From: Deltaproteobacteria bacterium
GTDB lineage: Bacteria; Desulfobacterota; DSM-4660; Desulfatiglandales; HGW-15
NCBI GenBank assembly: GCA_016926135.1
Contig: JAFGPH010000448.1
Location: forward strand, 1-6,618
Direction of reading: 5' to 3'
DNA: 6,618 nucleotides
Positions 1 through 5,723 of the stretch are shown here, one piece after another (the first letter of the stretch is position 1; every line of letters starts with the position of its first letter). The translations under genes and the position numbers were made by a program. The notes beneath the pieces are model-generated. The model did no database searches, was not told the DNA's origin, and worked only from the letters and a program-made list of their open reading frames with translations.

Positions 1-927
1 AGGCACGAGCAGAGACTGATCCCCTCCGGACATCAGGTCGTGGATGTGCGCCTTCGCGCCCATTACGACGAAGCAGGCTGGTTTGCGGAAGAGATTAGGG
101 GGGTGAGCCAGCTTCTTTTTCTCAGAGAACTGGCCGTAAACGTGGACGGCCGCTGGCATAAGGTGCTTGCCGACCTGGAGGAAATACGCGCCCTCCTTGT
201 CAACCGCACAGGGATGCTCGCAAACGTCACCCTTGATGGGAAGGGATGGGCACGTTTCCAGCCCGAGGTGGAGGGTTTACTGGAGGAGATCCCGGCAAAG
301 GAGGTCGTCATGGGTGAATGGAGCCCCGCTAGGCCGGAAGGCTTCGAGGGATTTGCCGTCCCGACGCGGGTCAACTACGTGGGAAAGGGCCTCAACCTAT
401 ACGAGCATGGCTACGGATATCACGGATCAGCCCGGGTGGTCACCCGCTACCTCCGCAATACCTGGCTGTGGGACAGGATCCGAGTTCAGGGGGGGGCCTA
501 TGGCGCTTTCTGTCTCTTGGATCGCCTCAGCGGCGTTCTCACCTTTGTCTCCTACAGAGATCCGAACCTGAAGAGGACCATCGAGGCCTTTGATGAGGCT
601 GCGGATTTCCTTGAGAATATTCAGCTCGGACAGGATGAACTGACCAAGGCCGTCATCGGGGCCATCGGGGACATGGACCAGGTGCAACTCCCGGATGCGA
701 AGGGGTACACATCCATGGCCCGCTTTCTTTCCGGGGTGAGCGACGATGAGCGCCAGAAGATTCGGGAAGAGGTCCTGGGCGCAGGGCAGGAGGACTTCAG
801 GTCCTTCGGCCGTATCCTGAGGGAGGGTATGGGTTCGGGACTGGTCAAGGTGCTCGGCTCCGAGGCGGCCATGCAGGAGGCCATGGCCGGTAAGCCGGAC
901 TGGCTCAGGGTGAAGAACCTGCTGTAG
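1..927 (+). CDS. M16C metallopeptidase, presequence protease (PreP/Cym1)-like, C-terminal part
   Basis: This is the C-terminal ~308 residues of a protein that in this family is usually about 970-1000 residues. The frame is open to the left edge and already reads family-like sequence there (LIPSGHQVVDVRLRAH), so the GTG at position 40 is internal and the true start lies outside the window. Family knowledge: M16C enzymes are zinc peptidases that degrade peptides inside a closed chamber. The zinc-binding HxxEH motif sits in the missing N-terminal half. What is seen here is the linker end, then a Peptidase_M16_C-type domain with YLRNTWLWDRIRVQGGAYGAF. Its Arg (codon 481-483) and Tyr (499-501), six residues apart, match the Arg/Tyr pair that the C-terminal half of PreP lends to the active site. 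The ending (DDERQKIREEVLGAGQEDF...) is also typical. It stops with TAG at 925. An 8-G tract (489-496) lies inside the Arg-Tyr motif. Family assignment is firm; the substrate is unknown. Confidence 0.93.
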   Translation, partial: RHEQRLIPSGHQVVDVRLRAHYDEAGWFAEEIRGVSQLLFLRELAVNVDGRWHKVLADLEEIRALLVNRTGMLANVTLDGKGWARFQPEVEGLLEEIPAKEVVMGEWSPARPEGFEGFAVPTRVNYVGKGLNLYEHGYGYHGSARVVTRYLRNTWLWDRIRVQGGAYGAFCLLDRLSGVLTFVSYRDPNLKRTIEAFDEAADFLENIQLGQDELTKAVIGAIGDMDQVQLPDAKGYTSMARFLSGVSDDERQKIREEVLGAGQEDFRSFGRILREGMGSGLVKVLGSEAAMQEAMAGKPDWLRVKNLL

Positions 928-956
928 GCCGGGTACGCAGACAGGTTGCGGGTGGG

Positions 957-986
957 CGTCCGGGTTTAGCCTTCTATAAACCCACG
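957..986 (+). terminator. Stem-loop after the M16C gene, possible terminator
   Basis: GGGTTTA (962-968) pairs perfectly with TAAACCC (977-983) across an 8-nt loop. CGT (957-959) and ACG (984-986) can extend the stem past a 2-nt bulge. It begins 30 bp after the peptidase stop codon, where a terminator would be expected. No T-run follows, so it is not a textbook intrinsic terminator and may only protect the 3' end of the mRNA, or be chance. Confidence 0.35.
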
Positions 987-1208
987 TGCTTGAAGACACA
1001 CAAGGTCAGTGAAGACTCAAAGATCCCTTCAGAATTCGTGATTGAACATGCCCGCGAAACCGGGTGTCATTGGAAGGAAGCGCGACATTTCGGATAGGGG
1101 CTAGGGATCGCCACTGATTTGGCTATCACGAACCCTCAATGCGAGACCTGATCAGCGACCTCATCAAAGTCATTTGCATCCAAGAAAGGAAATGTGTAGA
1201 ATAGAGCC
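987..1208. other. Intergenic region with no recognised gene
   Basis: All frames are short or broken and nothing recognisable is encoded. The best sigma70-like pair is TTGAAC (1042-1047) and TGTCAT (1065-1070) with 17-bp spacing. It matches consensus at only 4 of 6 positions in each box, so it is not annotated as a promoter. A purine-rich GAAAGGA lies at 1184-1190, 18 bases before the ATG at 1209, which is too far to be a good ribosome binding site. Confidence 0.5.
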
Positions 1209-1439
1209 ATGGAATCTGTGGAACTTAAACTTAGGGAGATCGACAACGGGGAATTCGTCGTCGGCTACACAAGGAAGATCGTGGAGATACTCCGTGAGCC
1301 CGAACTGAGCTTGGAGGTTAAGGCTGGACAGATCAGCGAAGATGTGTCCCGGTTAGTGGAATCGCTGGGCTACCATGTTGCAGCCAGGAAACCTATGGAC
1401 GGCTGGATCCTGCTGAAGGCTGTGAGATCAAACCAGTAG
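1209..1439 (+). CDS. Small uncharacterised protein, faintly TusA-like
   Basis: A 76-residue protein, probably cytosolic, with no signal peptide or membrane segment. I do not recognise it with certainty. Residues 35-72 (LEVKAGQISEDVSRLVESLG, then a basic stretch and a GWILLKAV strand) follow the strand-helix-strand pattern of the second half of TusA/SirA/YedF-like proteins (…dv.rf.es.Gy.v…dg..i.l.k). The N-terminal half lacks the CPxP motif and the protein has no cysteine at all, so it could not act as a TusA-type sulfur carrier. The ATG at 1209 is used because it is the first in this frame; the Shine-Dalgarno is weak (AGAATAGAG just upstream). Amino-acid composition is ordinary for a soluble protein and the reverse frames show nothing better, which supports it being real. 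It stands alone, 281 bp after the peptidase gene and upstream of the transposase relic. The TusA resemblance was judged by eye and is tentative. Confidence 0.6.
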   Translation: MESVELKLREIDNGEFVVGYTRKIVEILREPELSLEVKAGQISEDVSRLVESLGYHVAARKPMDGWILLKAVRSNQ

Positions 1440-1448
1440 GGAAAAAAG

Positions 1449-1503
1449 CGGGTTCGGGAGAGTCAAAACGCTCACAAAATCATGGCATTCTTCCCGACAC
1501 CCG
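1449..1503. repeat. Imperfect inverted repeat upstream of the RAYT relic
   Basis: CGGGTTCGGGA (1449-1459) is the inverse complement of TCCCGACACCCG (1492-1503) except for one bulged base, with a 32-nt interior. It starts 9 bp after the stop of the small gene and ends 24 bp before the first ATG of the decayed transposase. It could be the old left palindrome of that element, or a termination structure for the upstream gene. No T-run follows on the plus strand. Confidence 0.4.
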
Positions 1504-1527
1504 GTCCTTCTCCTTGATATCATGTTT

Positions 1528-1794
1528 ATGCCAGGCAAGTCGCACCTCGATTCCGCCGGGAATGCTTGATCACGGCATCATCAGGGGAATAGAGCGACGA
1601 GCGATCCTTCCTGATGACGATGACCGCAATGCTTCTCTTGCCCGATTGGAGGGTGCTGCTCGTCGCAGTGCGTCCCGCTGCGCGTGGTCGTTCATACGGA
1701 CCATATGACCCTTTGCCGCCCCGTCCACCACGAAAACCCCCTCGCCCCAAGCATGATGTGCGCAAGGGTCCCTGCCTATCAGCTCACGGTTTGA
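1528..1794 (+). pseudogene. Decayed REP-associated tyrosine transposase (RAYT, Y1/HUH family), N-terminal relic
   Basis: Read in three joined segments, this matches the start of RAYT (TnpA-REP) transposases. Segment 1 (1528-1560) gives MPGKSHLDSAG. An extra A in GGGAATG moves the frame, and segment 2 (1562-1696) gives MLDHGIIRGIERRAILPDDD, RNASLARL and CAWSFI. A missing base in CGGAC (expected CCGAAC) restores the first frame, and segment 3 (1702-1791) gives HMTLCRPVHHENPLAP followed by a degraded MRRLLTGY-like part. A TGA ends it at 1792. Family members normally read HHxIxRGIERRxIFxDDxDR…AWxxMPNHVHLLL and run about 150-300 residues, single-stranded-DNA transposases with an HxH metal site and a later catalytic Tyr. 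Here the second His of HxH is Thr and the Tyr region is gone, so it must be inactive. No single frame covers it. The match was made by eye but is extended and colinear, so the family call is strong. Confidence 0.8.
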
Positions 1795-1810
1795 GTGCGA
1801 CAGACTCCTG

Positions 1811-1839
1811 GTAGGATTATACCCGGCCCGACCCGGGTA
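1811..1839. repeat. GTAG plus GC-rich hairpin downstream of the RAYT relic
   Basis: TACCCGG (1820-1826) and CCGGGTA (1833-1839) form a perfect 7-bp stem with a 6-nt loop CCCGAC. GTAG lies 5' of it at 1811-1814. Known REP elements recognised by RAYTs carry a GTAG-type tetranucleotide beside an imperfect palindrome, so this may be a terminal remnant of the element. It also lies 20 bp past the VanZ stop codon on the minus strand and could help end that transcript, although no T-run is present. Confidence 0.4.
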
Positions 1840-1858
1840 CGCGCGCCAAGGCAGGATG

Positions 1859-2248
1859 TTAGGGCCGGTTGAGGCACTGCCGGGCCCACTTCCGATACAC
1901 GAGCCAGCCCGCCATGGCGATCGCCACCCCAATGGAGTCGGCAAGGAAATCCGCAAAGGAACAGCTTCTGTTGGGCACCAAGCCCTGGTGGATCTCGTCG
2001 GAAAGGGCATAGAGCATGCCCACTGCCAGCAGGAAGGCGGAGACCTTCAGGGGGGGGTCGTGGAAGCCCTGCCAGGGGCGAGCGGCCAGGAGCAGCGTGA
2101 GACCGAAGGCGAAGTAACCCGCTCCGTGGAAAAGCAGGTCATTGAACGAGAGGGAACTCATGGGAAGCTCGACCTTCTCCATGGAGGAGAAGGTGAATAT
2201 GAGTCCTGCCGCGATCAGGGCAGGGGTGGCATGAATCAGCTTTTTCAT
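1859..2248 (-). CDS. VanZ-like family membrane protein
   Basis: A 129-residue membrane protein with about four hydrophobic segments (near residues 5-21, 38-56, 68-84 and 100-117). It carries the hallmark VanZ-family stretch SDEIHQGLVPNRSCSFADFL (residues 83-102) followed by a DSIGVAIA helix, and the earlier NDLLFHGAGYFAFG block that corresponds to the family's DKxxHxxxY motif. VanZ itself gives low-level teicoplanin resistance in enterococci, but most bacterial relatives of this short form have no proven role, so resistance should not be assumed. The ATG at 2246-2248 has an AGGG about 6 bases upstream on its strand. The gene is divergent from the TRAP operon and shares the 226-bp region between them. 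A TAGAAT hexamer stands upstream on its strand but without a good -35 box. Length is typical for the family. An 8-G tract (2050-2057) falls in the Asp-Pro-Pro codons. Confidence 0.9.
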   Translation of the reverse strand: MKKLIHATPALIAAGLIFTFSSMEKVELPMSSLSFNDLLFHGAGYFAFGLTLLLAARPWQGFHDPPLKVSAFLLAVGMLYALSDEIHQGLVPNRSCSFADFLADSIGVAIAMAGWLVYRKWARQCLNRP

Positions 2249-2358
2249 TGCGGCCCTGAGAGACCACCTCCCGACCGCCCTGAGTGCATGAGGGCGTTCT
2301 AAAGGTTCTGTTGAGACACCATTCTAGCAAAAGAGGTGGGAATTCGGGCGTGTTTTTA

Positions 2359-2387
2359 TGGACGCAGGCGCGCTTTGCGGGTATCAT
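2359..2387 (+). promoter_or_regulatory. Candidate sigma70 promoter for the TRAP operon
   Basis: TGGACG (2359-2364, 4 of 6 to TTGACA) and TATCAT (2382-2387, 5 of 6 to TATAAT) are separated by exactly 17 bp in the divergent VanZ/dctP region. Transcription would begin near 2394, giving an ~80-nt leader. That leader can fold CCTTTTC (2398-2404) against GGAAAGG (2410-2416) with one mismatch. The remaining part of the 2249-2474 gap shows no gene. Confidence 0.4.
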
Positions 2388-2474
2388 TTCCGGCAGCCTT
2401 TTCAGAAGCGGAAAGGTCTGAAATTTGTGATTTCGGGACAATCGACTACTGAAGGACTTTGAGGAGGAACTGGA

Positions 2475-3458
2475 ATGAAACGGAAGGTTTTCCCTATGCT
2501 CTTGTTGCTGGCTTTTGTGCTGCTCATCCCCGCGGCCCCTGAGGCCAAGATGACCCTGAAACTCGCCACCGTCACCCCGCCGCACCATGCCTATGCTGTG
2601 GGCGCCAAGGAGTTTGCCCGTCTCGTGGAGGAGGCCACAAAGGGAGAGATCATCATCAAGGTATTCCCCGGCGGGCAGCTTGGAAGAGGGGAGCGCGAAC
2701 TGCTGGAGGGAATGCAGATCGGCACCATTGACATGGCCGTGACCGCCACCGGTCCGGTCTCCAACTTCTGCGAAAACATGGGCGTGGTGGATCTGCCCTT
2801 TCTGTTCAGCGGCCCTCAACAGGCAGACAAGGTTCTGGACGGGCCCGTAGGCAGGCAATTGCTGGATGACCTTACGTCGGCCAAGATCAAGGGGCTTGCG
2901 TTCTTTGAGAACGGCTTCAGGAACTTCACCAATTCCAAGAGGGCACTCGTGAAGCCCTCCGATTTCAAGGGGCTCAAGTTCCGCACCATGGAGAATCCCG
3001 TCCACCTCGAGTCGGTGCAACAACTCGGTGCCCAGGCCGTGCCCATGAGCTGGGGCGAGGTGTACACCTCTCTTCAGACCCATGTGATCGACGGCCAGGA
3101 AAACCCCATCGCCATCGTCCATTCCTACAAGCTTAATGAGGTCCAGAAGTACCTCAGCCTTACGGAGCACTTTTACTCCCCCGCTCCTCTCACCATGAGC
3201 CTGAAGAAGTTCAACGACCTCAAACCGGAGCAGCGCACGCTCTTTCTGGATACGGCCCTGAAGGCGGCAGCCTTCGAGCGGAAGCTGATCCGGGACAATG
3301 AGGCCAAGCAGATCGAGGAACTCAAGGCCCAGGGCATGGTCGTCAGCGTTGTGGACAAGAACGCCTTTGTGGATGCCATGGCCCCAGTGTACGCCAAGTT
3401 TTTTGAGAAGTACCCGGGCTGGAAAGGGGTCGTCATGAAGATCCGGGCGACGAAATAA
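2475..3458 (+). CDS. dctP: TRAP transporter substrate-binding protein, DctP family
   Basis: A 327-residue periplasmic binding protein that captures the solute and delivers it to the DctQM membrane complex. Residues 1-24 form a Sec signal peptide: basic MKRK, a hydrophobic LLLLAFVLL core and a likely cut after APEA. The mature protein begins KMTLKLATVTPP, as is usual for the family. DctP landmarks follow: FPGGQLGRGERELLEGMQIG (64-83), the DLPFLF strand (106-111), NGFRN (146-150), LKFRTM with Arg170 and VIDGQENP (204-211). In characterised DctP-type proteins an Arg at the LKFR position makes a salt bridge with a substrate carboxylate, so an organic acid ligand is likely, but its identity cannot be read from the sequence. 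The start is set by a strong GAGGAGG at 2461-2467, seven bases before the ATG. It is the first gene of the transporter operon, and length is normal. Confidence 0.96.
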   Translation: MKRKVFPMLLLLAFVLLIPAAPEAKMTLKLATVTPPHHAYAVGAKEFARLVEEATKGEIIIKVFPGGQLGRGERELLEGMQIGTIDMAVTATGPVSNFCENMGVVDLPFLFSGPQQADKVLDGPVGRQLLDDLTSAKIKGLAFFENGFRNFTNSKRALVKPSDFKGLKFRTMENPVHLESVQQLGAQAVPMSWGEVYTSLQTHVIDGQENPIAIVHSYKLNEVQKYLSLTEHFYSPAPLTMSLKKFNDLKPEQRTLFLDTALKAAAFERKLIRDNEAKQIEELKAQGMVVSVVDKNAFVDAMAPVYAKFFEKYPGWKGVVMKIRATK

Positions 3459-3466
3459 TGAAAGAA

Positions 3467-3550
3467 TGGAGTACTGGAGTGGTGGAGTGTTGGAGTCATG
3501 GGGAGCCCCTTGGAAGCATTGCTCCAGTACCCCATTACTCCATCACTCCA
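3467..3550. repeat. Inverted element built of 8-bp TGGAGTNN units between dctP and dctQ
   Basis: On the left, TGGAGT occurs at 3467, 3475, 3483 and 3491, exactly every 8 bp, followed in register by TGGGGAGC at 3499. On the right, the complement repeats with the same period: GCTCCA (3521), ACCCCA (3529), ACTCCA (3537) and ACTCCA (3545). The arms 3483-3506 and 3527-3550 can pair at 20 of 24 positions, leaving a loop at 3507-3526. It fills most of the 121-bp gap between the stop of dctP and the start of dctQ. A structured element here could limit read-through or protect the upstream mRNA, so that binding protein is made in excess over permease. That role is inference; the repeat structure is directly visible. 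Confidence 0.85.
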
Positions 3551-3579
3551 GCGGGCATCCCTTTTGGAGGCGTGGATAG

Positions 3580-4071
3580 GTGAGTGATCTGATGAAAACA
3601 CTGAGCCTGATCGTGAACCGCGTATGCGAACTCGGCCTGGTTCTGTTCCTTTCGGCCATGGCCGTGGCGGTTATCCTGGAGGTCATCTTCCGCTACGTGC
3701 TGAACCTTCCACTCTTCTGGACCGAGGAATTTGCGCGCTACTGCCTCGTCTGGTCTTCCCTTCTGGGTGCGGCGGTCGCCTTCAAGAGGGGAGAACACCT
3801 TGCCGTGGCATTCTTCATGGACCACCTCCCGGAGAGGCCCAGACGGTTTTTCGCCGGGGCCGCACTCCTTTTCATTGCCCTTATCCTGGCGGTGATGACC
3901 TGGGGAGGCGCCCAACTGGTGGCCATCACCAGGGCCCAGATCAGCCCGGCCCTGCGCATCCCCATGGCCGTCCCTTATCTCGCACTCCCCTTCGGCTCCG
4001 GCGTCATGCTTCTGCACGTGATCTCCTCGTTCACAAAACAGGGTGACCGGCGCCCCCGGGAAACCCGCTGA
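3580..4071 (+). CDS. dctQ: TRAP transporter small permease, DctQ family
   Basis: A 163-residue inner-membrane protein that forms the small subunit of the TRAP permease with DctM. About four membrane helices are visible (near residues 17-37, 52-68, 90-108 and 128-151). The DctQ signature runs between the first two: EVIFRYVLNLPLFWTEEFAR (34-53), then LVWSSLLGAAVAFKRGEHLA (56-75), the RGEH being very typical. The C-terminus is short and Arg-rich. Two starts are possible. GTG at 3580 is preceded by GGAGG (3566-3570) at 9-base spacing, and ATG at 3592 by AGGTGA (3578-3583) at 8-base spacing; the four extra residues make no difference to the fold. It lies 121 bp after dctP and 30 bp before dctM, and length is typical. 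Confidence 0.94.
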   Translation: MSDLMKTLSLIVNRVCELGLVLFLSAMAVAVILEVIFRYVLNLPLFWTEEFARYCLVWSSLLGAAVAFKRGEHLAVAFFMDHLPERPRRFFAGAALLFIALILAVMTWGGAQLVAITRAQISPALRIPMAVPYLALPFGSGVMLLHVISSFTKQGDRRPRETR

Positions 4072-4101
4072 CCCCCGGTACCGGATTCAAGGCGGCCGGA
4101 G

Positions 4102-5397
4102 ATGATGCTCCTGCTTCTGTCACTCTCCTTTCTCGTCTTTCTCCTTATGGGTATCCCCATAGCCCTGGTGCTGGGGCTCACCCCTCTGGTCGGTTTGGTG
4201 GCCCGCGGGGAGACCCCCCTGGTCCTGCTGGCCCAGCAGATCTTCACGGGAATCGACTCTCCGGTGCTGATGGCCGTCCCGTTCTTCATCCTGGCCGGGA
4301 ACATCATGAGTACCGGCGGCATGACCCGGCGCCTCCTGGGGTTCTGCAACGTGCTGGTGGGGAGTTTCCGGGGAGGGCTCGCCTACATTAATATCGTGAT
4401 CAGCATGTTCTTTGCGGGAGTCACCGGAGCAGCCGTTGCGGATACAAGCGCCGTGGGCTCGATTCTCATCCCGGCCATGAAAAAGGACGGTTATCCGACG
4501 GCCTTCTCAGCGGCGGTGACCGCCACCTCCTCGACCATCGGTCCCGTGATCCCGCCCTCCATTCCCTTCATCATCTACGGGGTCCTCGGGGAGGTTTCCA
4601 TCGCCTCCCTGTTCCTTGCCGGATTCGTGCCCGGCGTGCTGCTGGCCCTCTTCCAGATGGGGGTGGTCTGGTTTCATGCCCGGAAACACGGGTATGGAAA
4701 GGGGAGCAGGCCCCCCCTACGGGAGGCCTTGAAGGTGACCATGGACGCGGCCCTGGTGGTGATGATGCCGGTGATCATCCTGGGCGGCATCCTGACCGGA
4801 GTCTTTACGCCCACGGAAAGCGCCTGCGTGGCCGTTTTCTATGCCCTGCTGGTGAGCATAGGCATATACAGGGACGTTCACTGGAAGGATCTTCCCTCCC
4901 TGCTCATCAAGACGGGGGTGACAAGCTCTCTTGTCATGCTGGTCATCGGAACGGCAAGCATCTTCTCGTGGCTGCTGGCGAGCGAGGAGATTCCCCAGGC
5001 CGTCACCGAGGCCGTTCTGGGGGTGAGCCACAACAAGCTGCTGATCCTGCTCCTGGTGAACGCCCTCCTGCTGGTGATCGGTACCTTCATGGAAACCACC
5101 GCCTCGCTCATCATCCTGACCCCCATCCTCCTGCCCCTGATGATCAAGCTGGGCGTGGATCCCCTCCACTTCGGGGTGATCCTCGTGCTCAACCTGGTCA
5201 TCGGCCTCACCACACCGCCCGTTGGGGTCTGCCTCTTCATCGCCTGCTCCATCGCGGGGATAACCCTGGAGAGACTCTCACGGGCGATCCTGCCCTTTCT
5301 GCTGGCCTCCATCGCGGTGCTTCTGATCTGCACCTACTGGGAAGGGTTGATCATGGCTGTCCCCAAGTACTTTGGATACAAGCCTCTGATACCGTAA
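4102..5397 (+). CDS. dctM: TRAP transporter large permease, DctM family
   Basis: A 431-residue inner-membrane protein, the transport subunit that moves the substrate released by DctP, driven in characterised systems by a sodium (or proton) gradient. The whole chain is strongly hydrophobic, consistent with the 11-12 helices plus re-entrant hairpins of this family. Conserved blocks appear in order: AVPFFILAGNIMSTGG (58-73), FFAGVTGAAVADTSAVGSIL (103-122), ATSSTIGPVIPPSIPFIIYG (141-160), GVFTPTESA (233-241), a second half beginning near residue 270, and GLTTPPVG (368-375). The two halves resemble each other, as expected for an inverted-repeat fold. The start is the first of two adjacent ATGs, with AAGGCGG (4089-4095) six bases upstream. 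Translation is probably coupled to dctQ, 30 bp away. Length is full, with no sign of damage. Confidence 0.96.
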   Translation: MMLLLLSLSFLVFLLMGIPIALVLGLTPLVGLVARGETPLVLLAQQIFTGIDSPVLMAVPFFILAGNIMSTGGMTRRLLGFCNVLVGSFRGGLAYINIVISMFFAGVTGAAVADTSAVGSILIPAMKKDGYPTAFSAAVTATSSTIGPVIPPSIPFIIYGVLGEVSIASLFLAGFVPGVLLALFQMGVVWFHARKHGYGKGSRPPLREALKVTMDAALVVMMPVIILGGILTGVFTPTESACVAVFYALLVSIGIYRDVHWKDLPSLLIKTGVTSSLVMLVIGTASIFSWLLASEEIPQAVTEAVLGVSHNKLLILLLVNALLLVIGTFMETTASLIILTPILLPLMIKLGVDPLHFGVILVLNLVIGLTTPPVGVCLFIACSIAGITLERLSRAILPFLLASIAVLLICTYWEGLIMAVPKYFGYKPLIP

Positions 5398-5465
5398 CGG
5401 GGCAAAGGGAAGCCCTCCATGCCAGAGATACGAAGGGCCGCATATTTGTCTTGACACTCATGAGC

Positions 5466-5517
5466 CCCCTCACCCTGCCCTCTCCCCCAGGCTTGGGGGA
5501 GAGGGCAGGGTGAGGGG
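5466..5517. repeat. Perfect 24-bp palindrome with a 4-nt loop, REP-like intergenic repeat
   Basis: Bases 5466-5489 (CCCCTCACCCTGCCCTCTC followed by CCCCA) are the exact reverse complement of 5494-5517, separated by GGCT. It lies 68 bp after the dctM stop. This CCCTCACCC…CCTCTCCCC / GGGGAGAGG…GGGTGAGGG type of palindrome is a widespread intergenic repeat in GC-rich proteobacteria, familiar because gene callers mistranslate it as peptides such as PLTLPSP or PHPALSP. Transcribed from either side, it would form a very stable hairpin that could protect or end the transporter mRNA. No T-run follows (CACGACCTTTAAATA), so classical intrinsic termination is unlikely. Confidence 0.9.
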
Positions 5518-5583
5518 CACGACCTTTAAATACTATCTCGGGACGATTCATAAGAGGCAATCGGCAACCGACCCACGCCAACC

Positions 5584-5612
5584 TTGACGGAAATGAGTTG
5601 CTGCCGTAGAAT
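5584..5612 (+). promoter_or_regulatory. Sigma70-type promoter for the DUF433/DUF5615 operon
   Basis: TTGACG (5584-5589) and TAGAAT (5607-5612) each match the consensus at 5 of 6 positions and are spaced by exactly 17 bp. Transcription would start near 5619, giving a leader of roughly 105 nt before the ATG at 5724. A dyad, CAGTG (5662-5666) and CACTG (5677-5681), lies within that leader and is a weak candidate for an autoregulatory site. Confidence 0.6.
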
Positions 5613-5723
5613 GCTTCCAGGTTTTTGTTTACAATTCGATGGGTTGCTGTCTCCTTTGTCACAGTGGAATGCTGTACACTGAACCAGTCCATTCAAGGCT
5701 GATGGAGCCCTCGGGAGGCGGAG

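Noticed and set aside
1570..2010. A 146-residue open frame on the minus strand spanning the transposase relic and the VanZ 3' end
   Set aside because: Its sequence is Arg/Ser/Pro-rich without any recognisable domain, it overlaps VanZ in another frame, and the plus strand of its second half reads as RAYT transposase text.
2359..2374. Possible sigma54 promoter (TGG…GC) upstream of dctP
   Set aside because: The GG/GC spacing can be met, but the TTGC box is absent (GCGC) and TGGCAC is not matched; the sigma70 reading of the same place is better.
2139..3170. A 343-residue minus-strand open frame opposite dctP
   Set aside because: It is the antisense shadow of a clear DctP gene: His/Gly/Leu-rich with no domain, and it overlaps the start of VanZ in another frame.
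5451..5456. Perfect TTGACA -35 hexamer after dctM
   Set aside because: The spacing of 16-18 bp leads into the palindrome's CCCTGCC, with no -10 box.
5351..5692. A 113-residue minus-strand open frame over the dctM end and the long palindrome
   Set aside because: It contains PHPALSPKPGGEGRVRG, the usual false translation of the CCCTCACCC palindrome, and it overlaps the conserved end of dctM.
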